This document shows, one piece after another, positions 24,525-34,549 of a DNA stretch of 64,000 bases. The number at the start of each line of letters is the position of its first letter. Within the stretch, counting starts at the first letter, position 1. The stretch covers positions 124,001 through 188,000 of the forward strand of contig NZ_JAKZHV010000005.1 of NCBI RefSeq assembly GCF_022568835.1. Direction: 5' to 3'. The stretch comes from Arsenicicoccus piscis. GTDB lineage: Bacteria; Actinomycetota; Actinomycetes; Actinomycetales; Dermatophilaceae. A model generated the notes under the pieces. The model saw only the letters and a program-made list of their open reading frames with translations. It was not told the origin of the DNA and made no database searches. A program made the translations under genes and the position numbers.

Positions 24525-25232
24525 ATGACTCCCGTGGCTGAACCGTCCGGTCCGGCTGACCCGACCGTCGAGCGGATCCGGGTGCTCGTGGCGGACGACC
24601 ACGTGCTCTACCGGCGTGGGCTCGAGATGGTCCTCGGTCAGGAGGGCGACATCGAGATCTGCGGCGAGGCCAACGACGGCGCCGAGGCGATCGTGCAGGT
24701 CGAGGAGCTGCTGCCGGACGTGGTGCTGATGGACGTGCGGATGCCCCGCCTGTCCGGGCCGGACGCGACCGCGCAGATCAAGGCGAGCGTGCCGTCGACC
24801 CGGATCATCATGCTGACCATCTCCGACGAGGAGCAGGACCTCTACGACGCGGTGCGGGCCGGGGCCAACGGCTACCTGCTCAAGGATGTCCCGGGTGAGC
24901 AGATCGCCGACGGGATCCGTCAGGTCCACGCCGGTCAGTCGCTCATCTCGCCGTCGATGGCGTCCAAGCTGCTCGCGGAGTTCGCGTCGCTGATGAAGCG
25001 CGCGGACGAGCGGCCGGCCATGCCCGTCCCGAAGCTCACCGATCGCGAGCTCGAGGTGCTCAAGCTCGTCGCGCGCGGCATGGCCAACCGGGACATCGCC
25101 AAGGAGCTATTCATCTCCGAGAACACCGTGAAGAACCACGTGCGCAACATCTTGGAGAAGCTCCAGCTGCACTCGCGCATGGAGGCCGTGATGTTCGCGG
25201 TGCGCGAGAAGATCCTCGACCTGCCCACCTGA
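24525..25232 (+). CDS. NarL/LuxR-family response regulator, orphan
   Basis: 235 residues from ATG 24525 (GAGG 9 bases upstream; ATG 24516 is in frame, 3 codons earlier, but sits on that site). The receiver domain begins IRVLVADDHVLYRRGLEMVLG, with the phospho-acceptor Asp70 in VVLMDVRMP and Lys in GYLLKDVPGEQ. The C-terminal LuxR helix-turn-helix (about 165-228) reads LTDRELEVLKLVARGMANRDIAKELFISENTVKNHVRNIL. No histidine kinase is adjacent. The next gene, a DNA glycosylase, starts 3 bases after the stop and is probably co-transcribed, hinting at control of a stress or DNA-damage response. That link is inference. Confidence 0.9.
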   Translation: MTPVAEPSGPADPTVERIRVLVADDHVLYRRGLEMVLGQEGDIEICGEANDGAEAIVQVEELLPDVVLMDVRMPRLSGPDATAQIKASVPSTRIIMLTISDEEQDLYDAVRAGANGYLLKDVPGEQIADGIRQVHAGQSLISPSMASKLLAEFASLMKRADERPAMPVPKLTDRELEVLKLVARGMANRDIAKELFISENTVKNHVRNILEKLQLHSRMEAVMFAVREKILDLPT

Positions 25233-25235
25233 TCC

Positions 25236-26465
25236 ATGGCGCTGCGACAGATCTCGGCGGCGCAGGCGCGTCGCACGGCGCTCGCCGCGCAGGGGTTCGG
25301 CCGGCCGGTGCCACCGGGTGGGGTCACGGCGCGCCAGCTGCTCCGGGTCGTCGACGACGTCGCGGTCGTGCAGATCGACAGCGTCAACGTGCTCACCCGA
25401 AGCCACTACCTCCCGTTCTACTCCCGCCTGGGGCCCTACGACCGCGCCCGGCTGGACGCGCTGCGGGACCAGGCTCCGCGCCGGCTGGTGGAGTACTGGG
25501 TCCACGAGGCGAGCCTGATCGCGCCGGACCTGTGGCCGCTCCTCGGCTTCCGGATGCGTAGAGCGCTCCAAGACTCCTGGGGCGGCATGCAGCGCGTCGT
25601 GCACGAGAACCCCGCGCTGGTCGCCGCCGTGGCCGCGGAGGTGCAGGCCCGGGGACCGCTCACCAGCCGCGAGCTGGAGCGAGCCCTGGCGCACGACGTC
25701 CCGCGCTCGCGCGACGACTGGGGCTGGAACTGGTCGGCGGTCAAGAACGCCCTGGAGCACCTGTTCTGGTCCGGGGTGATCACGAGCGCGGGCCGCACGA
25801 GCAGCTTCGAGCGGCGCTACGCCCCGCTGGAGCGGGTGCTGCCGGCCGCACTGCTCCCGCAGGCGCGGGTCGCCCCCACCACGCCGGAGCTGGACGCCGA
25901 CCGGTTCCGGGCGCTCGTGGAGCGATCGGCGCGCGCGATCGGGATCGGCACGGCGCACTGCCTGCGGGACTACGTGCGGCTGCGGCCCGAGCAGGCGAAC
26001 CCCGCGATCGCCACCCTCGTCGACGAGGGCGTGCTTGAGCCGGTGCAGGTCGAGGGCTGGCGGCAGCCGGCCTACCGGCACGTGCTGGCCCGCAGCCCTC
26101 GGCGGGTCGAGGCCCGCGCCTTCCTCAGTCCGTTCGACTCGCTGATCTGGACCCGGCCGCGGGTGCGCGCGCTGTTCGGCTTCGACTACCGGCTCGAGAT
26201 CTACACCCCGGCGGCGCAGCGCCGCCACGGCTACTACGTCCTGCCGCTGCTGCTCGGGGACCGGCTGGTCGCCCGGGCCGACCTCAAGGCGGACCGCCAG
26301 AGCGGGGTTCTGCGCGTCCACCAGCTCACCTGGGAGCACCCGCCGATGGCCGCCGAGGTGGAGGCCTGCCACGAGGAGCTGACCGTGCTCGCCGCGTGGC
26401 TGGGTCTGGACACCCTGACTCTTTCGGACATTTCGTCGCTGTATGCACGCAAAGTTGGGCTATAG
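25236..26465 (+). CDS. AlkX/YcaQ-type winged-helix DNA glycosylase (HTH_42 family)
   Basis: 409 residues of the winged-helix DNA-binding family PF06224. Escherichia coli YcaQ (AlkX) and Streptomyces AlkZ of this family unhook DNA interstrand crosslinks. AlkX-type enzymes carry a Q-hydrophobic-D catalytic motif and AlkZ-type Q-hydrophobic-Q; here residues 46-48 are Gln-Ile-Asp (VVQIDSVNVLTRSHYLPFYSRLG), so this is AlkX-type. Other blocks are LVEYWVHEASLIAP, WGWNWSAVKNALEHLFWSGVI and FLSPFDSLIWTRPRVRALFGFDYRLEIY. It begins 3 bases after the regulator and its stop codon lies within the -10 box of the following GGDEF gene. Crosslink repair is inferred from family and motif. Confidence 0.85.
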   Translation: MALRQISAAQARRTALAAQGFGRPVPPGGVTARQLLRVVDDVAVVQIDSVNVLTRSHYLPFYSRLGPYDRARLDALRDQAPRRLVEYWVHEASLIAPDLWPLLGFRMRRALQDSWGGMQRVVHENPALVAAVAAEVQARGPLTSRELERALAHDVPRSRDDWGWNWSAVKNALEHLFWSGVITSAGRTSSFERRYAPLERVLPAALLPQARVAPTTPELDADRFRALVERSARAIGIGTAHCLRDYVRLRPEQANPAIATLVDEGVLEPVQVEGWRQPAYRHVLARSPRRVEARAFLSPFDSLIWTRPRVRALFGFDYRLEIYTPAAQRRHGYYVLPLLLGDRLVARADLKADRQSGVLRVHQLTWEHPPMAAEVEACHEELTVLAAWLGLDTLTLSDISSLYARKVGL

Positions 26466-26466
26466 T
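26461..26466 (+). promoter_or_regulatory. -10 box TATAGT overlapping the glycosylase stop codon
   Basis: GGGCTATAGT fits an extended -10; the stop TAG of the upstream gene is inside it. It lies in an A/T-rich pocket (26430-26490) that stands out in this GC-rich window. Transcription would begin near 26473, with a ~50-base leader ending in GGGGAGG before the GGDEF gene start. Confidence 0.5.
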
Positions 26467-26523
26467 CACAATCAGTAGCAAACTTCCGCTCACCGCGGGT
26501 GCATCGCAGGGGAGGCGACAACG

Positions 26524-28179
26524 GTGATGGAGCACACGACGACGACGGCCTTGCGTCTGGAGCCCGACCGCGATGCGGACTCGTTGGCGCTGAGCGAGAC
26601 GGCGTGGGGCCGGCGCGTGGGTGCGGGCGGGGAGGCCCGCGAGCTCGCCGAGCGGGCCAGCGAGCTGGCGGTGGCGTCGGGGGACTGCTTCGCCCAGGCC
26701 GCCGCGGCGGTGGTGCTGGCGCGGCTCGCGTTCAAGGCCGAGGACTTCGGCGAGGGGCTGCAGCTGGTGGTGCCGGCGCTCACCCGCCTCGAGGACTACC
26801 GCACCAGCGGCTGGCTCGGCCGGGCCCACGGCGTGCTCGCGGGTGCCTTCGCGATCCTGGGTCAGCGCGAGCGCTGCCTCGAGCACCACTTGCACGCCCG
26901 CACCATCGGTGAGCACGTCGGAGATCTGGAGCTGCAGGCCACGGCGGTGCACAACCTCGCGCTCGCCATGCCGGCCGGCGCGGACCAGGTCGCCGCCTTC
27001 CAGCGGGCCGAGGAGCTCTTCGAGCAGTGCGCGGCGGTCGACCCGCAGGCGCAGGCCGCGCTCGCGTTCGCCCGCTTCAACCTGCTCTTCGCGCGCTTCG
27101 AGCTGGGTGAGACCGAGCAGGTCGCCGAGCTGCTGCCCGAGGCGCTGGCCGAGGCACGCCGGCTGCACCTGGACGACCTGGTGCTGCTGGTCGTGAGCCT
27201 GCAGGCGCGCACCCTCGCCGCGCAGGGCGCGACGGCACCGGCGGTCGAGGCCGCCCTGCACGCGCTCGCGCAGGCCCGTGAGCAGCGTCGCACCCTGTTC
27301 GGCGACCTGGTCTGCGACGTGGCACCCATGCTGATCGAGGGGGGACGCGCCGGCGAGGCCATCCCGCTGCTGCGCGAGGCCATCGTCGAGGCCGGCGACA
27401 ACCAGGAGCGCCGGTTGCGCGCCTACGACAGCCTGGCCCGCGCGTATGCCGCCGAGGGAGACCACGGCAGCGCCTACCAGGCGCTGGTCGCCTTCGACCG
27501 CATCGACACCGACCTCAACTCCGAGAGCGCGAGCCGGCGGATGGACGCCATGCGCACCTTCCACCGCACCTGGGCGGCCGAGCACGAGGCGGCCGAGCAG
27601 CGACGCCTGAGCGCCAGCCTCACCGACGAGGTCGGGCGGCTGCTGGCCGTCCAGCACGAGGTGCAGGAGCTGTCCTCCCGCGACGAGCTCACCGGCATCC
27701 ACAACCGCCGGTTCTTCATGGCCGAGCTGGCTCGACGCGCCGGTCGGCAGGTGCTCGGCACCTCGCTCACCAGCGTCGTCGTCATCGACGTGGACCGGTT
27801 CAAGCGGGTCAACGACGGGCACGGGCACGCCGTGGGGGACCGGGTCCTCGCCGAGGTGGCGCGACTGCTCGCCGACACGGTGCGCGCGGGGGACCTGCTG
27901 TGCCGCTACGGCGGCGAGGAGTTCGCGGTCATCCAGTCGCACCCCGACCGCCGGTCCGCGTGGCGCGCCGCCGAGCGGCTGCGGACCGCCGTCGAGGAGC
28001 ACGACTGGTCCGTCTTCGGCCTGAACGACGACCTGACCGTCAGCCTCGGCCTCGCGGCGCGCTTCACCCCCACCGTCCCGGAGGCGCTGCTGGCCTCGGC
28101 GGACGCTGCGCTCTACGAGGCCAAGCGGCGCGGCCGCAACCAGGTGTGCGACGGCAGCGACGTGCCGCAAGCCTGTTGA
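26524..28179 (+). CDS. GGDEF diguanylate cyclase with helical-repeat sensor region
   Basis: 551 residues. Residues ~35-375 are Ala/Leu/Glu-rich paired helices resembling TPR repeats (RASELAVASGDCFAQAAAAVVLARLAFKAEDF, LARAYAAEGDHGSAYQALVAF), followed by a coiled coil and a GGDEF domain starting DELTGIHNRRFFMAEL. The active site is GGEEF (463-467), competent for cyclic di-GMP synthesis. Five residues upstream is RAGD (454-457), matching the RxxD allosteric I-site, so product inhibition is expected. There is no EAL domain or membrane segment, so the enzyme is cytoplasmic and presumably senses through the repeat region. Start GTG 26524 (GGAGG 8 bases upstream) or the adjacent ATG 26527. It has its own promoter at 26461. 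Confidence 0.88.
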   Translation: MMEHTTTTALRLEPDRDADSLALSETAWGRRVGAGGEARELAERASELAVASGDCFAQAAAAVVLARLAFKAEDFGEGLQLVVPALTRLEDYRTSGWLGRAHGVLAGAFAILGQRERCLEHHLHARTIGEHVGDLELQATAVHNLALAMPAGADQVAAFQRAEELFEQCAAVDPQAQAALAFARFNLLFARFELGETEQVAELLPEALAEARRLHLDDLVLLVVSLQARTLAAQGATAPAVEAALHALAQAREQRRTLFGDLVCDVAPMLIEGGRAGEAIPLLREAIVEAGDNQERRLRAYDSLARAYAAEGDHGSAYQALVAFDRIDTDLNSESASRRMDAMRTFHRTWAAEHEAAEQRRLSASLTDEVGRLLAVQHEVQELSSRDELTGIHNRRFFMAELARRAGRQVLGTSLTSVVVIDVDRFKRVNDGHGHAVGDRVLAEVARLLADTVRAGDLLCRYGGEEFAVIQSHPDRRSAWRAAERLRTAVEEHDWSVFGLNDDLTVSLGLAARFTPTVPEALLASADAALYEAKRRGRNQVCDGSDVPQAC

Positions 28180-28333
28180 CGGACCCGCCCGGACGACGGC
28201 CCGTCCGAGATGACAGCTCGCTGAGGGCGGGCTGACACGAGGCCACGGCGTGAGCGACTACCCTGGTCCGAGCGTCGGCGCCCGGCCCGGGCCGTCGACC
28301 CGTTCCATCGGTGGCACCAAGGGAGAGACACAC

Positions 28334-31126
<2,793 letters not shown>

Positions 31127-31137
31127 GCCGGGGCGGG

Positions 31138-31656
31138 TCAGCCGACGTGCAGCGCGTCGACGACCCAGCGGCCGTCGCGGCCGACGAGGCGGAACGCCAG
31201 CGCATAGGCCCGATCGTCGGCGAGCCAGATCACGGCGCTGACCTCGGCGACGCCGTCGCGGCAGTCGTCGACGAGCACCGTGCCGACGCGCGGTCGGCGA
31301 CCGGGCCGGGCGCTGAGGCGCCGAGCCCGCTTGCTGTGGCCGCTCAGCCGGGCCTGGACGTCCAGCGTGGTGTGGCGCACCAGCTGGGCCGGGCTGCGGT
31401 GCCCGGAGGTCACCTCGCAGATGGCCTGGGCCAGCTGCCGGGCCCACGGTCCGACGTCGCACAGGTCCTTGGTGCTGGTGCGCCGGTAGCCGAACAGGTC
31501 GTCCTCGTCGTCGAAGCGCAGCGCGAGGGCTGGGCGCTCGGCGACGTCGTGGACCGTGGTCGGGTGGCCGGCCCGGTCGACGAGGGCGTCAGGGGAGATG
31601 ACCTCGGGGTCGGTGCTCGGTGCGCACCGCACCACCAGTGCGTGGTGGGCGCTCAT
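31138..31656 (-). CDS. Rv3235-family protein
   Basis: 172 residues from ATG 31656, which overlaps the stop of the LysM gene (ATGA). It contains the Rv3235-family core: WARQLAQAICEVTSGHRSPAQLVRHTTLDVQARLSGHSKRARRL, then RPRVGTVLVDDCRDGVAEVSAVIWLADDRAYALAFRLVGRDGRWVVDALHVG, a small alpha+beta fold resembling NTF2-like proteins. Function is not established. The gene is a conserved neighbour of secA and of the LysM gene in Actinomycetota, and converges on secA with 11 bases between. No signal peptide, so it is probably cytoplasmic. Confidence 0.8.
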   Translation of the reverse strand: MSAHHALVVRCAPSTDPEVISPDALVDRAGHPTTVHDVAERPALALRFDDEDDLFGYRRTSTKDLCDVGPWARQLAQAICEVTSGHRSPAQLVRHTTLDVQARLSGHSKRARRLSARPGRRPRVGTVLVDDCRDGVAEVSAVIWLADDRAYALAFRLVGRDGRWVVDALHVG

Positions 31657-32453
31657 GCCCGACCTCCCGTCGGCGGACGCAGCCGCTGCCCCGGCAGGAG
31701 CAGCCCGGGGTCGCTGCCGATGACCGCCCGGTTGCGGGCGTACCACCGCGGCCAGGCCGCTGCGACCTGCTCCACGGTCGCGCCGGGGCCGAGGTGGCGG
31801 GCCGCGAGGTCCCACAACGTGTCGCCGCGCCGCACGACGACCTCGTCGTCATGCACCAGCCGGTGCGCGACGGCAGGCGGCGGGGTGTGCACGATGCGCG
31901 GTGGCGGGCTGGGCACGAAACGGGGCACGACGGGCTCCTCGGGGGTGTCGCCATCCGCGGTGATGGCGTGGGTCGGGCTGGTGCTGGTGGGGCTGGTGCT
32001 GGTAGGGCTGGTGCTGGTGGGGCCGGCGCTGGTGGGTCCGGTGTTGATGGCGCCGGCGGTGGTGGGCCGCGCCGTGGCGTGAGCGAGGCCGGACGCGGGT
32101 CCGCTCAGCAGCGCCGCCCCGACCAGGGCGGCCGCCAGCCGGCGCAGCGCGGAGGGGGCCAGTCGCTCGGCGACCCTCGCCACGGGCCGGTGGGGGAGGG
32201 CTACGGCCAGCGCGGCGAGCCCGACGCCGGTCGCGATCCACGCGACCAGCAGGCAGGCCGCCACCGTGGCGATCGCCACGAGCAGCGCGGCGCTGGTCGG
32301 CTGGGGGCCGTGGCCACCGATCACGGCCTGGACCGTCGGCGCTCCCTGCTGCCAGGCCAGCAGGAGCGCGAGGCCGGCCGCCGCGACCGCGCTGACGAGC
32401 AGCGCGGCCACCCGCAGGGGTGCGGGGCCGGGCCGGGGCATCGTCGACGTCAT
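31653..32453 (-). CDS. Membrane-anchored LysM-domain protein
   Basis: 266 residues from ATG 32453. Two hydrophobic segments near the N-terminus (about 11-30, and 45-75 around LLVAIATVAACLLVAWIATGVGLAALAVA) and a third near 98-112 anchor it. A Thr/Ser/Pro repeat stretch (units TSTSP, about 130-155) forms a spacer through the wall. A LysM module follows at the C-terminus (about 205-262: VVVRRGDTLWDLAARHLGPGA ... RNRAVIGSDPGLLLPGQRLRPP), which binds peptidoglycan. Residues upstream of ATG 32453 are non-homologous and lack a start. Coupled to the Rv3235-family gene by ATGA. A surface or wall-associated role is likely. Confidence 0.82.
   Translation of the reverse strand: MTSTMPRPGPAPLRVAALLVSAVAAAGLALLLAWQQGAPTVQAVIGGHGPQPTSAALLVAIATVAACLLVAWIATGVGLAALAVALPHRPVARVAERLAPSALRRLAAALVGAALLSGPASGLAHATARPTTAGAINTGPTSAGPTSTSPTSTSPTSTSPTHAITADGDTPEEPVVPRFVPSPPPRIVHTPPPAVAHRLVHDDEVVVRRGDTLWDLAARHLGPGATVEQVAAAWPRWYARNRAVIGSDPGLLLPGQRLRPPTGGRA
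31966..32055. repeat. 15-bp tandem repeat in the LysM gene
   Basis: About six 15-base units, for example 31981-31995 (GTGCTGGTGGGGCTG), 31996-32010 (one base different), 32011-32025, 32026-32040 and 32041-32055. On the coding (minus) strand they encode Thr-Ser-Thr-Ser-Pro-like pentapeptides forming the wall-spanning spacer. Frame is kept on copy-number change. Confidence 0.9.
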
Positions 32454-32679
32454 GGCGACGACCCTATGCGCAGTTTGATGCTGTTTGCGTGTGTTAGAGC
32501 CTAAAGAGGAGGATCCGACGCAGACAGGGACGACGATGTGACATGAGGTGATCGAGGTTGGTTCAATCGGGTTTGCCGATATTTGCGCCAAACGAGTGAC
32601 TTTCACACGTCTGGGCGTACAGATGAGACTGTTCTCTTCCGCACCCTCCGCTCTCACCCGACTCGCCTGGGCCAGGCCC

Positions 32680-32688
32680 TGTGGACAA
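32680..32688 (-). promoter_or_regulatory. DnaA box TTGTCCACA
   Basis: A perfect match, on the minus strand, to the actinobacterial DnaA box consensus TT(G/A)TCCACA, in the gap between the divergent LysM gene and the 32728 gene, 40 bases before the latter. DnaA may regulate the gene or be titrated here. Confidence 0.6.
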
Positions 32689-32714
32689 CCACAGAGGCGC
32701 GGCGCGGACGCCCG

Positions 32715-32720
32715 TAGCCT
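32715..32720 (+). promoter_or_regulatory. -10 box TAGCCT, leaderless promoter
   Basis: TAGCCT followed by seven bases and the ATG at 32728, which lacks a Shine-Dalgarno. The rest of the 274-base gap to the LysM gene (32454-32727) is A/T-richer than its surroundings near 32460-32640 and carries the DnaA box; no small ORF is convincing. Confidence 0.45.
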
Positions 32721-32727
32721 CGCCTCC

Positions 32728-33264
32728 ATGCGCTGGGATGCCCTCTTCGACGATCTCGATGGCCAGTGGGACGCCGAGCAGCGCCTCGAGCGTGAGGGTG
32801 AGGTCGTCGACCGGCTGCGCCGCGAGCAGGCGGCGCTCACCCTCGACGACCGGCTGGCGGCGACCCACGGCCGCCGGTTGTCGGTCGAGCTCCTCGGTGG
32901 GCTACGGCTCAGTGGTGCGGTGGTCGACCTGGGGGACGGCTGGTTCCAGCTTGAGGACGCCGGACGCGCCCTGGTCGTGACGTCCGCGGTGACCACGCTC
33001 ACCGGCCTCGGCCGTGGCGCGGGGCCGGCCGGTGGCAGCCGGCGGCTGGGGCTGGGCTACGCGCTGCGACGCGTCAGCCGCGATCGGCGCTCCGTGCGCA
33101 TGCACCTGGTGGACGGCCAGGTGCGCGAGGGGCACCTGGGTGCTGTGGGAGCGGACCACGTCGAGCTGCACGAGCACCCGGTCGACGTCTCCGCGCGTCG
33201 GCGAGAGACCCGGGCGGTGGTCGTCGTCACGCACCGGGCGCTCGCCGCGGTGCTGGAGGCCTAG
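32728..33264 (+). CDS. Conserved hypothetical protein with two Sm/SH3-like barrels
   Basis: 178 residues, not recognised as a named family. The N-terminus MRWDALFDDLDGQWDAEQRLEREGEV is acidic and helical. The rest reads as two similar beta-barrel halves: LSVELLGGLRLSGAVVDLGDGWFQLED...LVVTSAVTTL and VRMHLVDGQVREGHLGAVGADHVELHEH...VVVVTHRALAAV, each with the spacing of an Sm-like or SH3-like barrel. This suggests a nucleic-acid or peptide-binding fold, as inference from pattern only. ATG 32728 was chosen because the -10 at 32715 makes it leaderless and the upstream residues are unlike protein. It converges on bldC. Confidence 0.65.
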   Translation: MRWDALFDDLDGQWDAEQRLEREGEVVDRLRREQAALTLDDRLAATHGRRLSVELLGGLRLSGAVVDLGDGWFQLEDAGRALVVTSAVTTLTGLGRGAGPAGGSRRLGLGYALRRVSRDRRSVRMHLVDGQVREGHLGAVGADHVELHEHPVDVSARRRETRAVVVVTHRALAAVLEA

Positions 33265-33283
33265 CAGGTCCAGGCCGGCCGGG

Positions 33284-33601
33284 TCACGCCTCGTGCTGCT
33301 CGCGCTCGACCTCGGGGGCGGCCTTGCTGGTGGTGTCCTTGCTGGTGCCGTCGGCGGGCTCCGCGGACCCGGCCTCGATCGACTCGGTCCCGCCGAAGGG
33401 GTGCCGGTCGACGAAGTCCCGGGTCTCGGAGTACATCCGCTGGATGTAGCCCTCGAGCTCGCTGACCTCGACCCGCCACTGGCCGCGGCCGCCCACCTTG
33501 ATGGCGGGCAGGTCGCCCGAGCGCACCAGGGCATAGGCCTGGGCCGAGGAGATGTCGAGGATCTCGGACACCTCGGCGAGCTGGATGAATCGCTTGGCCA
33601 T
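33284..33601 (-). CDS. bldC: BldC-like MerR-type helix-turn-helix regulator
   Basis: 105 residues. The N-terminal ~60 residues are an excisionase/MerR-type winged helix: FIQLAEVSEILDISSAQAYALVRSGDLPAIKVGGRGQWRVEVSELEGYIQRMY, close to streptomycete BldC, which binds DNA cooperatively and times development. There is no effector domain. The C-terminal ~40 residues are acidic and low-complexity, longer than in the 68-residue Streptomyces protein. ATG 33601 has GGAGCACCCC upstream. A TAAACT box on the minus strand at 33680-33685 is a candidate -10, giving a leader of ~70 bases. A DnaA box lies at 33725-33733, between this gene and the divergent SAF-domain gene. Confidence 0.85.
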   Translation of the reverse strand: MAKRFIQLAEVSEILDISSAQAYALVRSGDLPAIKVGGRGQWRVEVSELEGYIQRMYSETRDFVDRHPFGGTESIEAGSAEPADGTSKDTTSKAAPEVEREQHEA

Positions 33602-33724
33602 GGGGTGCTCCTGGTCGGTCGGCTGTGCTGGGGGAGGGCGCGACCTGCGCCGAATGGCGCTGCTTGTGTCGTTAGCGGCAGTTTACGCGCATTCATGGGC
33701 ACTGGACGCGGCACACCAGGGGTC

Positions 33725-33733
33725 TGTGGATAA
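33725..33733 (-). promoter_or_regulatory. DnaA box TTATCCACA
   Basis: A perfect DnaA box on the minus strand within the 222-base divergent gap between bldC and the SAF-domain gene, about 1 kb from the box at 32680. It could link bldC or the pilus genes to the replication cycle. Confidence 0.6.
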
Positions 33734-33823
33734 CTTCTGAACCGGGTTCCTGGGGTGGGCCATTATGGCAAGCCAGCCGGCCGGCCCGTCCCTGGTCGGC
33801 CCGTCTCGTGGAAGGAATCGCCC

Positions 33824-34549
33824 GTGAGCGCTTCGACCCTGGCCGGTCCCCGGTCGTCCCGTCCTGCACGTGACACCGGGCGGGGTGGGTCCGCCGCAGG
33901 AGGCACGCGGGCGCGTCGCCTGCAACCGCCCTCGTGGCGCGACGCCCGGCTGCTCGGCGGCGTGGCGCTGGTGCTCGCCTCCACCGTCGCCGGTGCCAAG
34001 GTGGTCGCGAACGCGGCCGACACCACGAGCTACCTGGTGATGACCACGGCCGTCGCGGCCGGTGAGCCGCTCACCGCCTCGGACGTGCGCCAGGTCGACG
34101 CACGCCTCGGCGACCGGGCCGACAGCTATCTGCCGGCCACCACCGACCTGACCCAGCCCCACTTCGCGACGCGTGATCTGGTGCCCGGTGAGCTGGTCCC
34201 GGTGGCCGCGGCCGGCGACCAACGCGTCGCCGAGCGGCGCCAGCTCGCCCTCCCGGTGACGTCCGGAGCTCTCCCGGCGCTGGTGAAGGGCACCCAGGTC
34301 GAGGTCTGGGTGAGCGATCGCACCAGTGCTGCGGGCGTGGACCGCTACGGCGCACCGCACAAGGTCGTCGAGCGCGGCACCGTGGCCCGGGACCCCGACC
34401 GGTCCGGTGTCCTCGGCGGCGCCGCGAGCACCACGCTCTCGGTCTTCGTCCCGGTCGACGCCGTGCCGGCCCTGCTGACCGCCGTGGACTCCGGGGCCAA
34501 GGTCTCGCTCGTGCCGCTGCCCGGCACCGTCGTGGGGGACGGCTCGTGA
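33824..34549 (+). CDS. SAF-domain protein, CpaB/RcpC-like pilus assembly factor
   Basis: 241 residues from GTG 33824 (GGAAGGAA 6 bases upstream). A basic N-terminal region of ~40 residues is followed by one transmembrane helix (about 44-66, ARLLGGVALVLASTVAGAKVVANA) and an outside SAF domain: YLVMTTAVAAGEPLTASDVRQVDARLG, FATRDLVPGELVPVAA, then LVKGTQVEVWVSD. CpaB/RcpC proteins with SAF domains help Tad pilus export. The next gene (CpaE-like) starts within its stop codon. The rest of the tad cluster lies 19 kb away at 53.4 kb. A pilus role is inferred from this pair; SAF proteins with other roles exist. Confidence 0.75.
   Translation: MSASTLAGPRSSRPARDTGRGGSAAGGTRARRLQPPSWRDARLLGGVALVLASTVAGAKVVANAADTTSYLVMTTAVAAGEPLTASDVRQVDARLGDRADSYLPATTDLTQPHFATRDLVPGELVPVAAAGDQRVAERRQLALPVTSGALPALVKGTQVEVWVSDRTSAAGVDRYGAPHKVVERGTVARDPDRSGVLGGAASTTLSVFVPVDAVPALLTAVDSGAKVSLVPLPGTVVGDGS

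Noticed and set aside
31966..32055. Repeat arrays as CRISPR
   Set aside because: Units of 15 or 18 bases are contiguous, in frame and coding; there are no spacers and no cas genes.
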